Assembly: GCA_015490805.1 (NCBI GenBank)
Contig: WFXC01000022.1
Location: 1-64,000, forward strand
From: Candidatus Kapaibacterium sp.
Lineage (GTDB): Bacteria > Bacteroidota > Ignavibacteria > Kapaibacteriales > WFXC01
Reading direction: 5' to 3'
DNA length: 64,000 nucleotides
This document shows, in pieces, positions 37,701 through 45,094 of the stretch. The position numbers and the translations under genes were made by a program. The notes beneath the pieces were generated by a model. The model saw only the letters and a list, made by a program, of their open reading frames with translations. It was not told where the DNA came from and searched no databases. Numbering within the stretch: position 1 is the first letter of the stretch; each line of letters opens with the position of its first letter.

Positions 37701-38511
37701 ATGGTTGATCCAGCGGCTTCTGGGTCAGCGTCAGGGTATGATCCGGCGATGTGAAGTGTTTTTGCAGTTCCGATCCGTCGATGGTTGAACGCAAGAGCTC
37801 GGTGGGGACAAATAAGGAGGGAACAACAGCAGGTGCTGCGCTGGTAGCAGTAGGTGCTGTTGCGAGTTTTGGAGAATGAGCGGGAATAATGCTAGACGTT
37901 GAAGATGAAGGTGAATACAGCAGTGAATCTGGAGAGAAAGACCGAGCGTCTGATGGTTTCTCTATTGCCCGATTCGTGTCTCGTGGCGATAGAAGGGATG
38001 GGTTCTGCGGAACTGTTACTGAAGAGGTCTGCGTGTTCTGAGCGGGGTGTTTTGGCACCGCGATGGCGGAATCTTGTGGTGATGGAGAAAGAGGAGTGGC
38101 GGCACCGCTGGATTGAATCCTGGGGGAAAGGCGTTGCGATGCATCAGAAGCTATGGTGTGGATTTGACTGCCGGATTGGTTGGTATTCGCTGGAAAAGAC
38201 GGGGATGTATCGGTGCTTGTTGCGGATGCTGGTGGCGTTGAAGGAGCATTTGCTGAGCGGTCACCTTTTGGGGGGAAGGTCGACGGAGATTGAAGAGGAG
38301 GTATGGAAGGAACACTGGTGGCAGAAGGCGTGTGGGATCCGGGAACTACTGGTTGTTGAGAAGAAGCAGCGATAGAACGCTGAAGGAGTTTCTTCTGGAG
38401 CAGTGATCGAAAAACAGTCGCAGCAGCGGACAGTTTCCGCCCTTTCGATGCTCCAGATGGCTGGAGTGCACCCCGTACAACGAGCCAGGAATGGAACGTT
38501 TTAATGCTCAC
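31783..38511 (-). CDS. fliK: Giant FliK-type flagellar hook-length control protein
   Basis: A single uninterrupted frame of 2242 codons (GTG start; AGGA 9 bases upstream). Only the last 150 residues or so are recognisable: the Flg_hook domain of FliK near 2090-2200 (RVRFTLQPENLGSVDIAI, VTLRIFVEKSSVKETFEKRLPLLREAL), which switches the export gate from hook to filament substrates by contacting FlhB. The preceding 2080 or so residues are a low-complexity, probably disordered tract very rich in Ser, Pro, Gln, Arg, His and Thr, with almost no Cys or Trp. Typical FliK proteins have about 400-500 residues. The position between the MotE-like gene and flgD is the normal fliK position. How the long tract relates to hook length is unknown. 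Confidence 0.88.
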   Translation of the reverse strand: MSIKTFHSWLVVRGALQPSGASKGRKLSAAATVFRSLLQKKLLQRSIAASSQQPVVPGSHTPSATSVPSIPPLQSPSTFPPKGDRSANAPSTPPASATSTDTSPSFPANTNQSGSQIHTIASDASQRLSPRIQSSGAATPLSPSPQDSAIAVPKHPAQNTQTSSVTVPQNPSLLSPRDTNRAIEKPSDARSFSPDSLLYSPSSSTSSIIPAHSPKLATAPTATSAAPAVVPSLFVPTELLRSTIDGSELQKHFTSPDHTLTLTQKPLDQPLLIALTRTVPIGIQATVSTNSVPGQHSSPNSSPRRQSFLLPFTSSNSPSAQRWRPLTDLLHLLQRYQATDVEILFVNPVSQRTILVKAPSVSQVEQTLKSLSAGASTVSSFSAPRPAPLALHSQQAVNSHHIAIFSPSSAISQHPATSHSASPDLRDVPSRRANHPLLQSAAARLLRQHRPELFGTSWKRTFLANRLLQQQQTDFPLAIPPQPVAQPAHRGNANQWYPSQRFKGSIVPQRSNRTPHFRTPASLKFRRGHYLRTPEEFRPPAPSQRSIAQPLPSHSSRASRRLPTANPFSQKRNKPGLSTTRIAAAPIPTDNHLSTAPKVSPNHTRASLRFNHKISGSPRSLSRPGLQHHRTHLDPAPLPPIQSTSSPAAHLLRSDASATEQFFAIPTRRAMPTPHQGMHRQRRRQLPSSPETLSIYPRFSRSLANPYHSVSTIQPSRSIVETTSAHQQRGQQEIISAQTPTDSPGFLGTAHQQPRTQHVPLRHFLRTSQLPSTGSPARPYGAKNLLTAPQPLSPAVFATRQRIERIERTLQDHVPSVAFTTRQRSQQQDHRTRAVHRLQVSRRSNFTPETRQKLRSSHLPPGSRLQTLATRKLSAEATAPEPASRSQAEKSLFLTTTTRNNLSDRRNLILAGRKEAATAARRHQFLPASPKTPAKSTASPSPTFGQLGDRSSAPTPNTSTPATTIAIPKGRSHPLHTHPQERRHFSNSSRQLLHQQRAVRLSPELLPAAMENRPNASNGKAQQTYFSSAETLPIQRLQPSSNQRHTAASLRTPPPPSANVQRQLRASIPSRTQVRFDRHNGENLLDAQPTPLRANPLIVRPPQGDIQHSKAPSSNTPVSRVWTESPVSAPPRHSPLTSLQSAAIGSPAIPAARSFALALKHRSVPIQSTQQSGKTGSRHHERPGAPITTAGSKRPDNLPLSGAQTTANKLPLHPAPIRRRQPSFSHLLPSFKKQPHASSPDTPESSSIHRIPIRPVSSSLKKLLSHATSERMQPLPTQILNPATRSQPTISLKNVTQSHTPPPSVRSPQPETDGAQQSPVANRIPPRWNGSKIRPQVGHKRTQSLLQTGQVLRAQDRLHSAQHPPLSRGVSANSVQNTVSMPHPNTAAIQSPDLHSAAQPALYRLSAPIRTTAQAPLFSSEQHVISRTLYPHTPSLETTEQRKTQKSFASDFLRFHRTQGKKVKKSSVVLHRAISHHLRSPSASAIVAISRLSSHPRPVLNHHPAALPARLLRQQSVLLTSKRPRLPNGSLGLSVSPLHYVQSRQSQSLPADYSRALHIFRNRVEKPSIHQVPLSQTSPESSSLLQRSSHTLRRPLTVSSPRLYQPGQILSTKIIRFPASPSLRLHHQVLLRSTPTSSASSTSGRENPSDLSASVTFFSGTQRNSNAATFDAIPQQPILPEKAPFSTGVAFQARLHSTPGSERALPTVSTYAPGNGQRLRPNRVNTGENAAPSIPNNGQRLRPNRDVHTGKALQQSRQSLTSSAAQASKQAKVAGPSSIPKTVPPQNKAGSTQKSSHRRSASMAVLRQAAIDIGKQIISRTARRSDTIQQPSITDRSFRQITETQPAAPHLTTSAALNRAENEARPLPSTSPLEHRSPSPEPSSLTGSTPSASPSSSIHRLAIQPPAATITYRPPTVTTASSAQSTMRIAPSTPVLSISSPSITITDPFTSTGEKPAEGMQQGKLHFSPSSPADIPVAPTVVTSPPSPSIRTPNSPYPNHFPATAFRTVRQSHRGNNANSQGNHQQASHSFQRQPNTAGVTPPLITGSFAEASETALQDLSLQPTEDLSATDITAQARMVTHTGESLPAGTPMPTPASSLPIRVPMAQLPSLLAAFIAGAKQRNIPTSRVRFTLQPENLGSVDIAITITGNQVTLRIFVEKSSVKETFEKRLPLLREALATHRLSLQDVTVQAATDGHRTILEHSLQQQMAHSGNQQYESQREYLEMLSTLYELSQQVDQQV
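33276..33363 (-). repeat. 66-bp-period direct repeat inside fliK
   Basis: A 22-base block (CCCTGTTGGGACGCAGGCGT plus TG on the + strand) occurs at 33276-33297 and again at 33342-33363, exactly 66 bases (22 codons) apart. It encodes the NGQRLRPNR motif twice. It shows that at least part of the long fliK tract grew by in-frame duplication. Confidence 0.9.
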
Positions 38512-38548
38512 CCTTCTGCATCCTGCAGATCATACATCCTGTTTGTTG

Positions 38549-39106
38549 CTATGGAAGCGTCGTGCTGAGCGCCAGAATTCTGGCAGCACGTTCGGGATCC
38601 ATAGCACCCAGGACCTTGGCTGCCTGTTTTTGATCCATTAGCAGCAAGATCTCTGCAGCATCTTTATCGTCCAAATTCGCTAGAATTTTAGCAACATCTT
38701 CAGGATTTGCCTGGTTGTAGATTTGCGCAAATTGCCTTTTGGTTGCTAAGATCAAAGAATCAGCCTGAAACAACTGTTGCAGTTGTCGGAGAGAATCCTG
38801 CCGTTGGTAGGTAAGGATGATGGTTTGTAGGCTGTCTTTCTGGGAGCGCAACCGGACAGTGGTATCCTGACAGGCAGCGATCAGGGCTGATAGAGAATCT
38901 TGCTGATGCTGGAGTACCTGCTGGAGTGAATCGATTTTTTGCTGCATCAGCACAAGCGTATCCACCACCTGTGTTGAGTCCTGCACAGGGCGGGGAAGTC
39001 CAAGATATTCTGGATGGTGCTGCATAACCCAGATCAATCCTCCCAGCAGCGCTACGAAGCTGAAGGAGAAGAAAATGATCAAGCCGATGACCAGCCGCGG
39101 ACTCAT
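38549..39106 (-). CDS. MotE-like membrane-anchored flagellar protein (MgtE_N-type domain)
   Basis: A 185-residue protein with one N-terminal membrane helix (LVIGLIIFFSFSFVALLGGLIW), a coiled coil (about 50-120, rich in Gln/Leu/Ser) and a C-terminal helical repeat (NQANPEDVAKILANLDDKDA ... MDPERAARILALS) of the MgtE N-terminal/FliG-like type. This layout and the place between fliJ and fliK match the MotE family; in Sinorhizobium MotE chaperones periplasmic MotC. Whether it serves the motor or the export apparatus here is not known. Its ATG shares one base with the fliJ stop (TAATG). Confidence 0.8.
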   Translation of the reverse strand: MSPRLVIGLIIFFSFSFVALLGGLIWVMQHHPEYLGLPRPVQDSTQVVDTLVLMQQKIDSLQQVLQHQQDSLSALIAACQDTTVRLRSQKDSLQTIILTYQRQDSLRQLQQLFQADSLILATKRQFAQIYNQANPEDVAKILANLDDKDAAEILLLMDQKQAAKVLGAMDPERAARILALSTTLP

Positions 39107-39555
39107 TACTCTGTGGATTTATTGTGCGAGTGTCGGCGCTGGCTGATCTCGTCCATTTGTTTCTCTTCCTGCTGCTGGAGCAGGTGCTGATATTCCTGCT
39201 GTTTCCGTTCCTTGAGCTTTTCCAGACTACGCTGCCGCTGGAGTGCTGCCGTGAGTTGCTGTCGGCAGTGTGTTTCCTGATCCACGAGGTACTGATAATG
39301 CTGCTCCAGGGTATCCAGCTCAATCTGGAGCCGGCGCAGATAGTGCCATCGTGTTTCCAGTTCGTGGATAGAATGAGGACGCTGTTTTTCAAATTGGCCG
39401 GCTTCCGTTTCCAGACGCTGACGGTAGTGCAATAGTTGGTGTTCCACCTCGGCTTTGCGTTGCAAGATAGCAGCCAATTCACGTTGGAGACGATCAACTT
39501 CGTGCGTCCGAATCTTTAGCAGGGTTGCCAGCCGAAACTGGAACTTTTTCGCCAT
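39106..39555 (-). CDS. fliJ: Flagellar export protein FliJ
   Basis: A 149-residue, almost wholly coiled-coil protein. It begins KKFQFRLATLLKIRTHEVDRLQRELA, the FliJ signature, and forms the stalk in the centre of the FliI ATPase ring, linking it to FlhA. It is Gln/Arg/Leu-rich. It lies about 40 bases after fliI and overlaps the MotE-like gene by one base. Confidence 0.88.
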   Translation of the reverse strand: MAKKFQFRLATLLKIRTHEVDRLQRELAAILQRKAEVEHQLLHYRQRLETEAGQFEKQRPHSIHELETRWHYLRRLQIELDTLEQHYQYLVDQETHCRQQLTAALQRQRSLEKLKERKQQEYQHLLQQQEEKQMDEISQRRHSHNKSTE

Positions 39556-39593
39556 TGCGTTTTTCCATAACTATCGGAGCTTTCACTACAAAC

Positions 39594-40946
39594 TTAAGCA
39601 TTCTGTGCTAATTGGAGAAGGGCCTGGATGGTCTGGTCGAAGGAAAAGCTCTCGTTCATTTGTTGCCGCAGGAACTGTTCAATGGCAGGTTTTTTTTGTA
39701 CTGCTACATCCAGGTCGGGATTTTGTCCCTGTTTATAGGCACCCACGCTCAGCAGGTCTTCTGCTTCCTGGTAGCGTGACCACCATTCTTTGACACGTTG
39801 TGCCGCTTGCAGATGGGGTGGAGAAGCAATGTCTGGCATAATGCGGCTGACACTTTCCAGAATGTCGATAGCGGGATAATGTCCGCGGGTTGCCAATTTT
39901 CGCGAGAGCACGATGTGCCCGTCCAGGATACCGCGGGCAGCGTCTGAAATTGGTTCGTTGAGATCGTCGCCTTCTACCAGTACGGTATACAGCCCGGTGA
40001 TTGTTCCCCGGTCGCTGGTGCCTGCCCGTTCCATCAGCTTGGGAAGCAGGGCAAACACAGACGGCGTGTAGCCTTTGGTCGTTGGGGGTTCTCCAATGGC
40101 TAAACCGACTTCCCGTTGCGCCATTGCAAAGCGAGTGACGGAGTCAATCATCAGCAGCACATCCAGTCCCAGGTCGCGGTAGAATTCGGCGATAGTTGTG
40201 GCGACGAAAGCCGCTTTAATTCGCAGTAAGGGTGGTTGGTCGCTGGTTGCAACGACCAGCACGGACCGCGCTAATCCCTCAGCACCCAGATCTCGCTCGA
40301 TGAATTCCCGAACCTCGCGTCCCCGCTCGCCGATCAATCCAATCACGTTGACATCTGCGGCTGCATTGCGAGCGATCATTCCCATCAGCACCGATTTTCC
40401 CACCCCCGAACCGGAGAAAATCCCTACCCGTTGCCCTTTACCCAGGGTAAGCAAACCATCGATGGCTTTAATACCCGTGGCAAAAGGATGCCGGATTCGC
40501 TGCCGAAGAATGGGGTTGGGGGGAGGAGCATAGATACTGCGGTAGGCTTCTATAGGGGGCATTGGTTTTCCGTCCATTGGCTCTCCCAAGCCATTCAGGA
40601 TGCGGCCCAACAATCCTTCACCAACACCGACCTGCAGCTTTGTCCCCGTGGCTGCAATTTTGGTCTCCGGCGCAATTTCTGTTGTGTCGCCCAGGACCAT
40701 CGAGAGAATGCGATTGTCCTGGAACCCAACAACTTCTGCTTTCCCGATTTCTTTTCCGGATTTATCAGTGAGAATGCACACTTCCCCAATGGAAGCAGGA
40801 GGTCCTTCGCTTTCAAGGACCAATCCGACAACTTTGGTAACTTTGCCGACGGCGCGAAAAGCCGGTCCCGTTGGCAGGAAAGCGCGGTACTTCTGGACTA
40901 CTGTTTCGGCGTTGAATTCCGGCGGCGATGATGAAGAACGGTTCAT
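39594..40946 (-). CDS. fliI: Flagellum-specific ATPase FliI
   Basis: A 450-residue export ATPase related to F1-beta. Walker A is GSGVGKS at residues 179-185; then LIGERGREVREFIERDLG, Walker B VLLMIDSVTRFAMAQREVGLAIGEPP, and TVLVEGDDLNEPISDAARGILDGHIVLSR, all diagnostic of FliI/YscN-type ATPases. The flagellar context separates it from type III secretion. It unfolds or presents substrates to the FlhA/FlhB gate encoded at the right end of the window. The gene begins 11 bases after fliH. Confidence 0.96.
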   Translation of the reverse strand: MNRSSSSPPEFNAETVVQKYRAFLPTGPAFRAVGKVTKVVGLVLESEGPPASIGEVCILTDKSGKEIGKAEVVGFQDNRILSMVLGDTTEIAPETKIAATGTKLQVGVGEGLLGRILNGLGEPMDGKPMPPIEAYRSIYAPPPNPILRQRIRHPFATGIKAIDGLLTLGKGQRVGIFSGSGVGKSVLMGMIARNAAADVNVIGLIGERGREVREFIERDLGAEGLARSVLVVATSDQPPLLRIKAAFVATTIAEFYRDLGLDVLLMIDSVTRFAMAQREVGLAIGEPPTTKGYTPSVFALLPKLMERAGTSDRGTITGLYTVLVEGDDLNEPISDAARGILDGHIVLSRKLATRGHYPAIDILESVSRIMPDIASPPHLQAAQRVKEWWSRYQEAEDLLSVGAYKQGQNPDLDVAVQKKPAIEQFLRQQMNESFSFDQTIQALLQLAQNA

Positions 40947-40957
40947 CGCAGCTCCTC

Positions 40958-41656
40958 TTAAGTTGTTGCCGCCTGTTGCAGTCGCTGCCGGATTTGCGCT
41001 AATTGCGTGGAAAGTTGTGCGTCGATGGCGCCCAGCGGGGTTTCGATAATGCAGCCGCCACGTTCAATGCGCTCGTCAGGAATCAGCGTGATGTTCCGCA
41101 CTTCACCCGGAGCAAAAAGTTGCGACTGTGCCTGCTGCAACGCCTCGATATCCTGAGGATTCAGTCGGATCGTAAGCTCTTCGAAGACAGGAAATTCACG
41201 GAAAACTGCCTGGATTTGTCGAATGATGAGTTGAATCTGTTCTTCTTGCAATTTTTCCTGCAAAATGGTTTCCGCAATGGCGATAGCTAAATCTACCACA
41301 GCTTTTTCCAGTTCAGATTGGAGTTTCTGGAATTGCTGTTGGATGGAAAGGAGAAGCTGGTCGACGGAACGAATGTGTTCTTCCGCTGCTTGCAACTCTC
41401 GCTGAAACGTGCGGCTGGCGACTTCACGCCCATCATTAAATCCTTGGTCGTATGCCGCTTTGAGCTGCGCCTTTAGTTCTTCTTCCGTTAAAGTCACAGT
41501 TGCTGGCTCGGCAGGGGTTTCCGAAGAAGCGTCTGCTGGCTCTTCCGGTTCTTGATCGAAGGATTCAAATTCGTAGGGCACTGCTTCTGGGGCTACTTCT
41601 TCCCGATAGATCGTGATATTTCGGGTTTTGACCGGTACTCGCACTCGAACTGGCAT
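40958..41656 (-). CDS. fliH: Flagellar assembly protein FliH
   Basis: A 232-residue regulator and stator of FliI. It has an acidic, poorly conserved N-terminus (about 20-60, rich in Glu/Pro/Ala), a coiled coil starting around AAYDQGFNDGREVASRTF, and the conserved V-ATPase-E-like C-terminal domain (ETILQEKLQEEQIQLIIRQI ... DERIERGGCIIETPLGAIDA). The GG-C-I-I-E-T block is the FliH/YscL hallmark. It lies between fliG and fliI as usual. Confidence 0.9.
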   Translation of the reverse strand: MPVRVRVPVKTRNITIYREEVAPEAVPYEFESFDQEPEEPADASSETPAEPATVTLTEEELKAQLKAAYDQGFNDGREVASRTFQRELQAAEEHIRSVDQLLLSIQQQFQKLQSELEKAVVDLAIAIAETILQEKLQEEQIQLIIRQIQAVFREFPVFEELTIRLNPQDIEALQQAQSQLFAPGEVRNITLIPDERIERGGCIIETPLGAIDAQLSTQLAQIRQRLQQAATT

Positions 41657-41670
41657 AGGCTCATTGCTGT

Positions 41671-42702
41671 TTAGACAAACACTTCTTCAGCACCACCGCG
41701 GCCACTGATGGTAATCTCTTCCCGCTCTTCCAATTGTTTGATAATTTCCACGATACGGGCTTGCGCTGCTTCCACGTCTTTCAGGCGCACTGGACCCATA
41801 AACTCCAGTTCTTCCTTGATTGTCTGGGCAGCCCGCTCTGACATATTCTTGAAGATTTTCTCCTTGACTTTTTCGCTGGCAACTTTGAGTGCCAGTGCCA
41901 GATCCTTCTTGTCCACCTCCCGGAGAATTCGCTGAACACCTCGATCGTCGATGAGTACGATGTCTTCAAACAGGAACATTTTCTTGCTGATTTCATCTGC
42001 CAGTTGGGGATTCTTAGAAGCGATGTAATCCATAATCATTTTTGTCTGCGAAGAGCTCATCCGGTTGAGAATGCTGGCAACAACTTCCGAGCCACCCTGG
42101 ACCGCGGCGCTTTGAGACAATGTGGCTTCAGCAACTCGTTCAACAACCTGCTCAATTTGCTCAATCAAATGCGGGGAAACCTTGCCCATCGTAGCGATTC
42201 GCATGATGACATCAGCGCGGAACTCGTCATCGAATTCCTCCAGAATGGCAGCTGTCTGGTCGGCAGGGAGGTGGGAAAGGATGAGCGCAACAATTTGAGG
42301 ATGTTCTTTGCTTAAGAAGCTGGCGATTTGTACCGGATCTGCTTCTTTCAAAATGTCAAATCCCCGAATAGTGGTCAATGCTCGAATTTTTTCGATGATT
42401 TCTCGCGCTCGCTCGGGACCAAAGGTTTTTTCCAGCAGTTGCTGCGCATATTCTAAGCCGCCCTCAATGTAGAATCGCTGGGCAGTCATCAACTGGTAAA
42501 ATTCCTCAACGACCTGATCGATCACCTCTGCCCGAACCCCTTGTAGGTTGGCAATTTCCACTGCAATAGCCTCAACATCTTGCGGATCCAGATGGTGGAA
42601 GATTTTGGCTGCGGTTTCAATGTCTAAGGTCATCAGCAAGATGGCGACTTTTTGTCGTTCGGTCAGTTCCTGATATGTGATGGTTTCGCCAATGGTTGGC
42701 AT
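41671..42702 (-). CDS. fliG: Flagellar motor switch protein FliG
   Basis: A 343-residue rotor protein that joins the MS ring (FliF) to FliM and interacts with the stator. The N-terminal (LTERQKVAILLMTLDIETAAKIF), middle (EHPQIVALILSHLPADQTAAIL, with the EHPQ motif) and C-terminal torque domain (FLFEDIVLIDDRGVQRILREVDKKDLALALK, charged helix) are all present. The length is typical. There is a 104-base gap to fliF upstream that shows no separate promoter I can support. Confidence 0.96.
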   Translation of the reverse strand: MPTIGETITYQELTERQKVAILLMTLDIETAAKIFHHLDPQDVEAIAVEIANLQGVRAEVIDQVVEEFYQLMTAQRFYIEGGLEYAQQLLEKTFGPERAREIIEKIRALTTIRGFDILKEADPVQIASFLSKEHPQIVALILSHLPADQTAAILEEFDDEFRADVIMRIATMGKVSPHLIEQIEQVVERVAEATLSQSAAVQGGSEVVASILNRMSSSQTKMIMDYIASKNPQLADEISKKMFLFEDIVLIDDRGVQRILREVDKKDLALALKVASEKVKEKIFKNMSERAAQTIKEELEFMGPVRLKDVEAAQARIVEIIKQLEEREEITISGRGGAEEVFV

Positions 42703-42806
42703 TTACCGTGTCACCTGCTTGTTCACCAGCTTTGTTTAAGTATGACGAAGTTGCCGAATTTGAAATTGAAAATTCCTTACCGATGCGCTGGAGATAGATT
42801 GTTACG

Positions 42807-44447
42807 TTACTTGCCTTTCCGTAACATTGATCGCAACAACCGTGCTGCTTCTTCCGGTTGTTCCGTCAGGAATTTTTGCACCTGTTTGTGCATTTCTTGC
42901 CGTAGGAGTTCTTCCGGTGTTTGTTCGATTTGCTCAACCATTTCCAGCAACTCTGGACGCTCTTCCGGTCCCGGCAGCGCCGGAACTTCTAATTCCCGGC
43001 TTAAGGTTTCCAGCAATGCCTTTTGCCGCTCCGCCACTGCCTTCATCAATTCCATTCGCTGCTTTTCAATATCTGTTGGCAGCATCAATACCTCCAGCCG
43101 TTTTTTCACAATAGGAGAGTGGAGAAAACGCCAGACAGCGATCAGTGCTAACAGCATCATCAGAACAAGGAGCACTTTTTCTGCAATTTCTTCCGGTGCC
43201 ATCGGTGCTGCCGTCGGCGGAGCTTCTTTCATTGTTTCAAATTCAACACTCACGACGGAGATTCGATCATTCCGATTGGGATCGAAACCAACAGCGTTAC
43301 GGATGATTTGCTCCAATTGCTGTAATTCTTCTTCTGATCGTGGAACATATTCAACCACTTGAGTTCCATCCTCCAAAGTTTGGGTTTGCGGTTTCCCGTT
43401 GATCAATGCTGAAACGGTAAGGCGTTTGATGCGCCCGACTTCTCCAATGATGCGGCGAATTTCTTTTGAGATTTCATAGTTGGTGATCGTGTTGGTCCGG
43501 GCTGATTGACTGTTCACCGCAGGATAATTCAATGAATCCTGCGATTGGCTTTGTTCACTGATCGTTTGTTCACTGCGAACCACCTGTCCGGCTGGGTCAT
43601 AGCGCTCAACCGTTTCTTGGGTTTGTGTAAAGTCCAGCTCAGCATTTACCTGCACCACAGCGTTACCAACGCCCAGAACCTGATCCAGTAGGGATTGCAC
43701 CTTTCGGGTAAGGTAATTGTCGACTTTTTCTTTGATTTCATACTGAGAGGCAGTGAGCCCGCCAAAACCCTGCTGATCGGCGGTTTCTGATAACACGCGT
43801 CCACGGTTGTCGATGACAGTGACGTTGTCAGGACTGAGTCCTTCAACACTACTGGCAACCAGAAACTGGATGGCTTCGACAGAGCGTTGACGGAGTGATC
43901 GATTTGGTTTCAGTTTCACTACAACGGAAGCCGTGGGCTCTTCTTGCTGCGCTTCAAAAAGGCGACGTTCGGGGATGACCAGGTGAACCCGCGCTTTTTC
44001 TACTTCATCCAGGCTGGCAATAGTGCGCGCCAGTTCTCCTTCCAGTGCCCGTCGGTAGTTCAACTTCTGGACAAACTCCGACATTCCCAAGTTGGTTTTG
44101 TCGAAGATTTCATAACCAACTGTGCTGCTTGCCGGGAGTCCTTCTTGTGCCAGTTCCAATCGCAGCTTGTAAAGCTCGTTTCGGGGCACCAGAATAGTCT
44201 TGCCATTGTCTTCCAGTTCATAAGGGATTTGGTTCTCATCCAGTTTCTCCGTGATCTTCGCTGCATCAGTAGCAGAAAGATCCGTAAAGAGCACTGCCAT
44301 CTGCGGTTGAGGAGCAGAGAGGAGTAACCAAAGAAGTCCGCCAATGGTGCCAGCAGCAACGGCAATGAGCAGCGTTTTTTGCAGACCTGTAAGACGGGAC
44401 CAAAAGTCCCGGAGTTGCTTCCAGATTTGTTGTAGTGTGCTTGGCAT
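42807..44447 (-). CDS. fliF: Flagellar MS-ring protein FliF
   Basis: A 546-residue membrane ring protein. Helix 1 is near residues 22-42 (TLLIAVAAGTIGGLLWLLL) and helix 2 near 415-440 (KVLLVLMMLLALIAVWRFL). Between them are the ring-building motifs (ILVPRNELYKLRLELAQEGLP, RRALEGELARTIASLDEVEKARVHLVIPE, VTVIDNRGRVLS). The cytoplasmic C-terminus (EEAARLLRSMLRKGK) is the FliG-binding tail. It anchors the operon's rotor and export genes. Confidence 0.96.
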   Translation of the reverse strand: MPSTLQQIWKQLRDFWSRLTGLQKTLLIAVAAGTIGGLLWLLLSAPQPQMAVLFTDLSATDAAKITEKLDENQIPYELEDNGKTILVPRNELYKLRLELAQEGLPASSTVGYEIFDKTNLGMSEFVQKLNYRRALEGELARTIASLDEVEKARVHLVIPERRLFEAQQEEPTASVVVKLKPNRSLRQRSVEAIQFLVASSVEGLSPDNVTVIDNRGRVLSETADQQGFGGLTASQYEIKEKVDNYLTRKVQSLLDQVLGVGNAVVQVNAELDFTQTQETVERYDPAGQVVRSEQTISEQSQSQDSLNYPAVNSQSARTNTITNYEISKEIRRIIGEVGRIKRLTVSALINGKPQTQTLEDGTQVVEYVPRSEEELQQLEQIIRNAVGFDPNRNDRISVVSVEFETMKEAPPTAAPMAPEEIAEKVLLVLMMLLALIAVWRFLHSPIVKKRLEVLMLPTDIEKQRMELMKAVAERQKALLETLSRELEVPALPGPEERPELLEMVEQIEQTPEELLRQEMHKQVQKFLTEQPEEAARLLRSMLRKGK

Positions 44448-44462
44448 CAGGTGCTACAGTGA

Positions 44463-44780
44463 TTACACTTGGATTCGTATGATTTCACGGTACAGGTCAA
44501 TAGCGCGGTTGCGGATTTCTAACAAAAGCTCCATACTAACTTTTGCTTTTTCAGCAGCAATCATTACGTCGTGGAGCTGGACAGGTTCGCCAGCAATAAA
44601 TTTTTCGGCTTGCTGTGCGGCTGTTTTCTGAAGCGTATTAACATCGGAAAGGAATTCCTTCAGGGTTGCTGCAAAAGTTTGTCCCTCAGGCGCCGTCGAT
44701 TGTTGCTGCGTGCGTTGCTGGATGGCCGGTAAATATTGCTGTTGCGCTAAGATCTCAGCGATCGTCATTGCTCTATCCAT
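44463..44780 (-). CDS. fliE: Flagellar hook-basal body protein FliE
   Basis: A 105-residue adaptor between the MS ring and the rod, and the first substrate of the export gate. The conserved part is at the C-terminus (SDVNTLQKTAAQQAEKFIAGEP... LHDVMIAAEKAKVSMELLLEIRNRAIDLYREIIRIQV). It ends 15 bases before fliF and starts directly after an unidentified 100-codon gene. Confidence 0.93.
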   Translation of the reverse strand: MDRAMTIAEILAQQQYLPAIQQRTQQQSTAPEGQTFAATLKEFLSDVNTLQKTAAQQAEKFIAGEPVQLHDVMIAAEKAKVSMELLLEIRNRAIDLYREIIRIQV

Positions 44781-45083
44781 CTATAGTCGAACATCCACCA
44801 GCGTTCCAATGCCAGGATCAATAGGTTTGAGGTTGCCGTTCTGATCGAAAGCGAAATATTCTTGCAGAAACTGCTGCATCGAGGGAAATTGTTGTAGAAA
44901 AAATTGTTGTTCTTCAGGACTCAGGAGGCTGCTGGGACGCTCCACCGTAATTGCCCGGGCAACAATAAGTTCGTCAGTGACTGAGGACGAAGAGGTGGAA
45001 ACTTTGCTGCTGATAGATCCCTCTTCTTGATTCTGCGTCGGAATGTTTGCGGAACGATAAATGTGGAGTTTTTGAATTTCCAT
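44781..45083 (-). CDS. Unknown 100-residue protein in the flagellar operon
   Basis: I do not recognise this gene. It encodes a soluble 100-residue protein: a Ser/Gln-rich N-terminal half (QEEGSISSKVSTSSSSV), then VARAITVERPSSLLSPEEQQFF, a helical FPSMQQFLQEYF segment and the end DPGIGTLVDVRL. There is no signal peptide or membrane helix. It lies between flgC (11 bases) and fliE (its stop abuts the fliE start), so it is surely co-expressed with the rod genes. A small rod, export or chaperone role is a guess from position only. Confidence 0.7.
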   Translation of the reverse strand: MEIQKLHIYRSANIPTQNQEEGSISSKVSTSSSSVTDELIVARAITVERPSSLLSPEEQQFFLQQFPSMQQFLQEYFAFDQNGNLKPIDPGIGTLVDVRL

Positions 45084-45094
45084 CTGGATGCCCC

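Noticed and set aside
32060-38375. Many open frames on the + strand across the giant fliK
   Set aside because: They follow from the low-complexity codon composition of fliK on the other strand; none has a ribosome-binding site with recognisable protein features.
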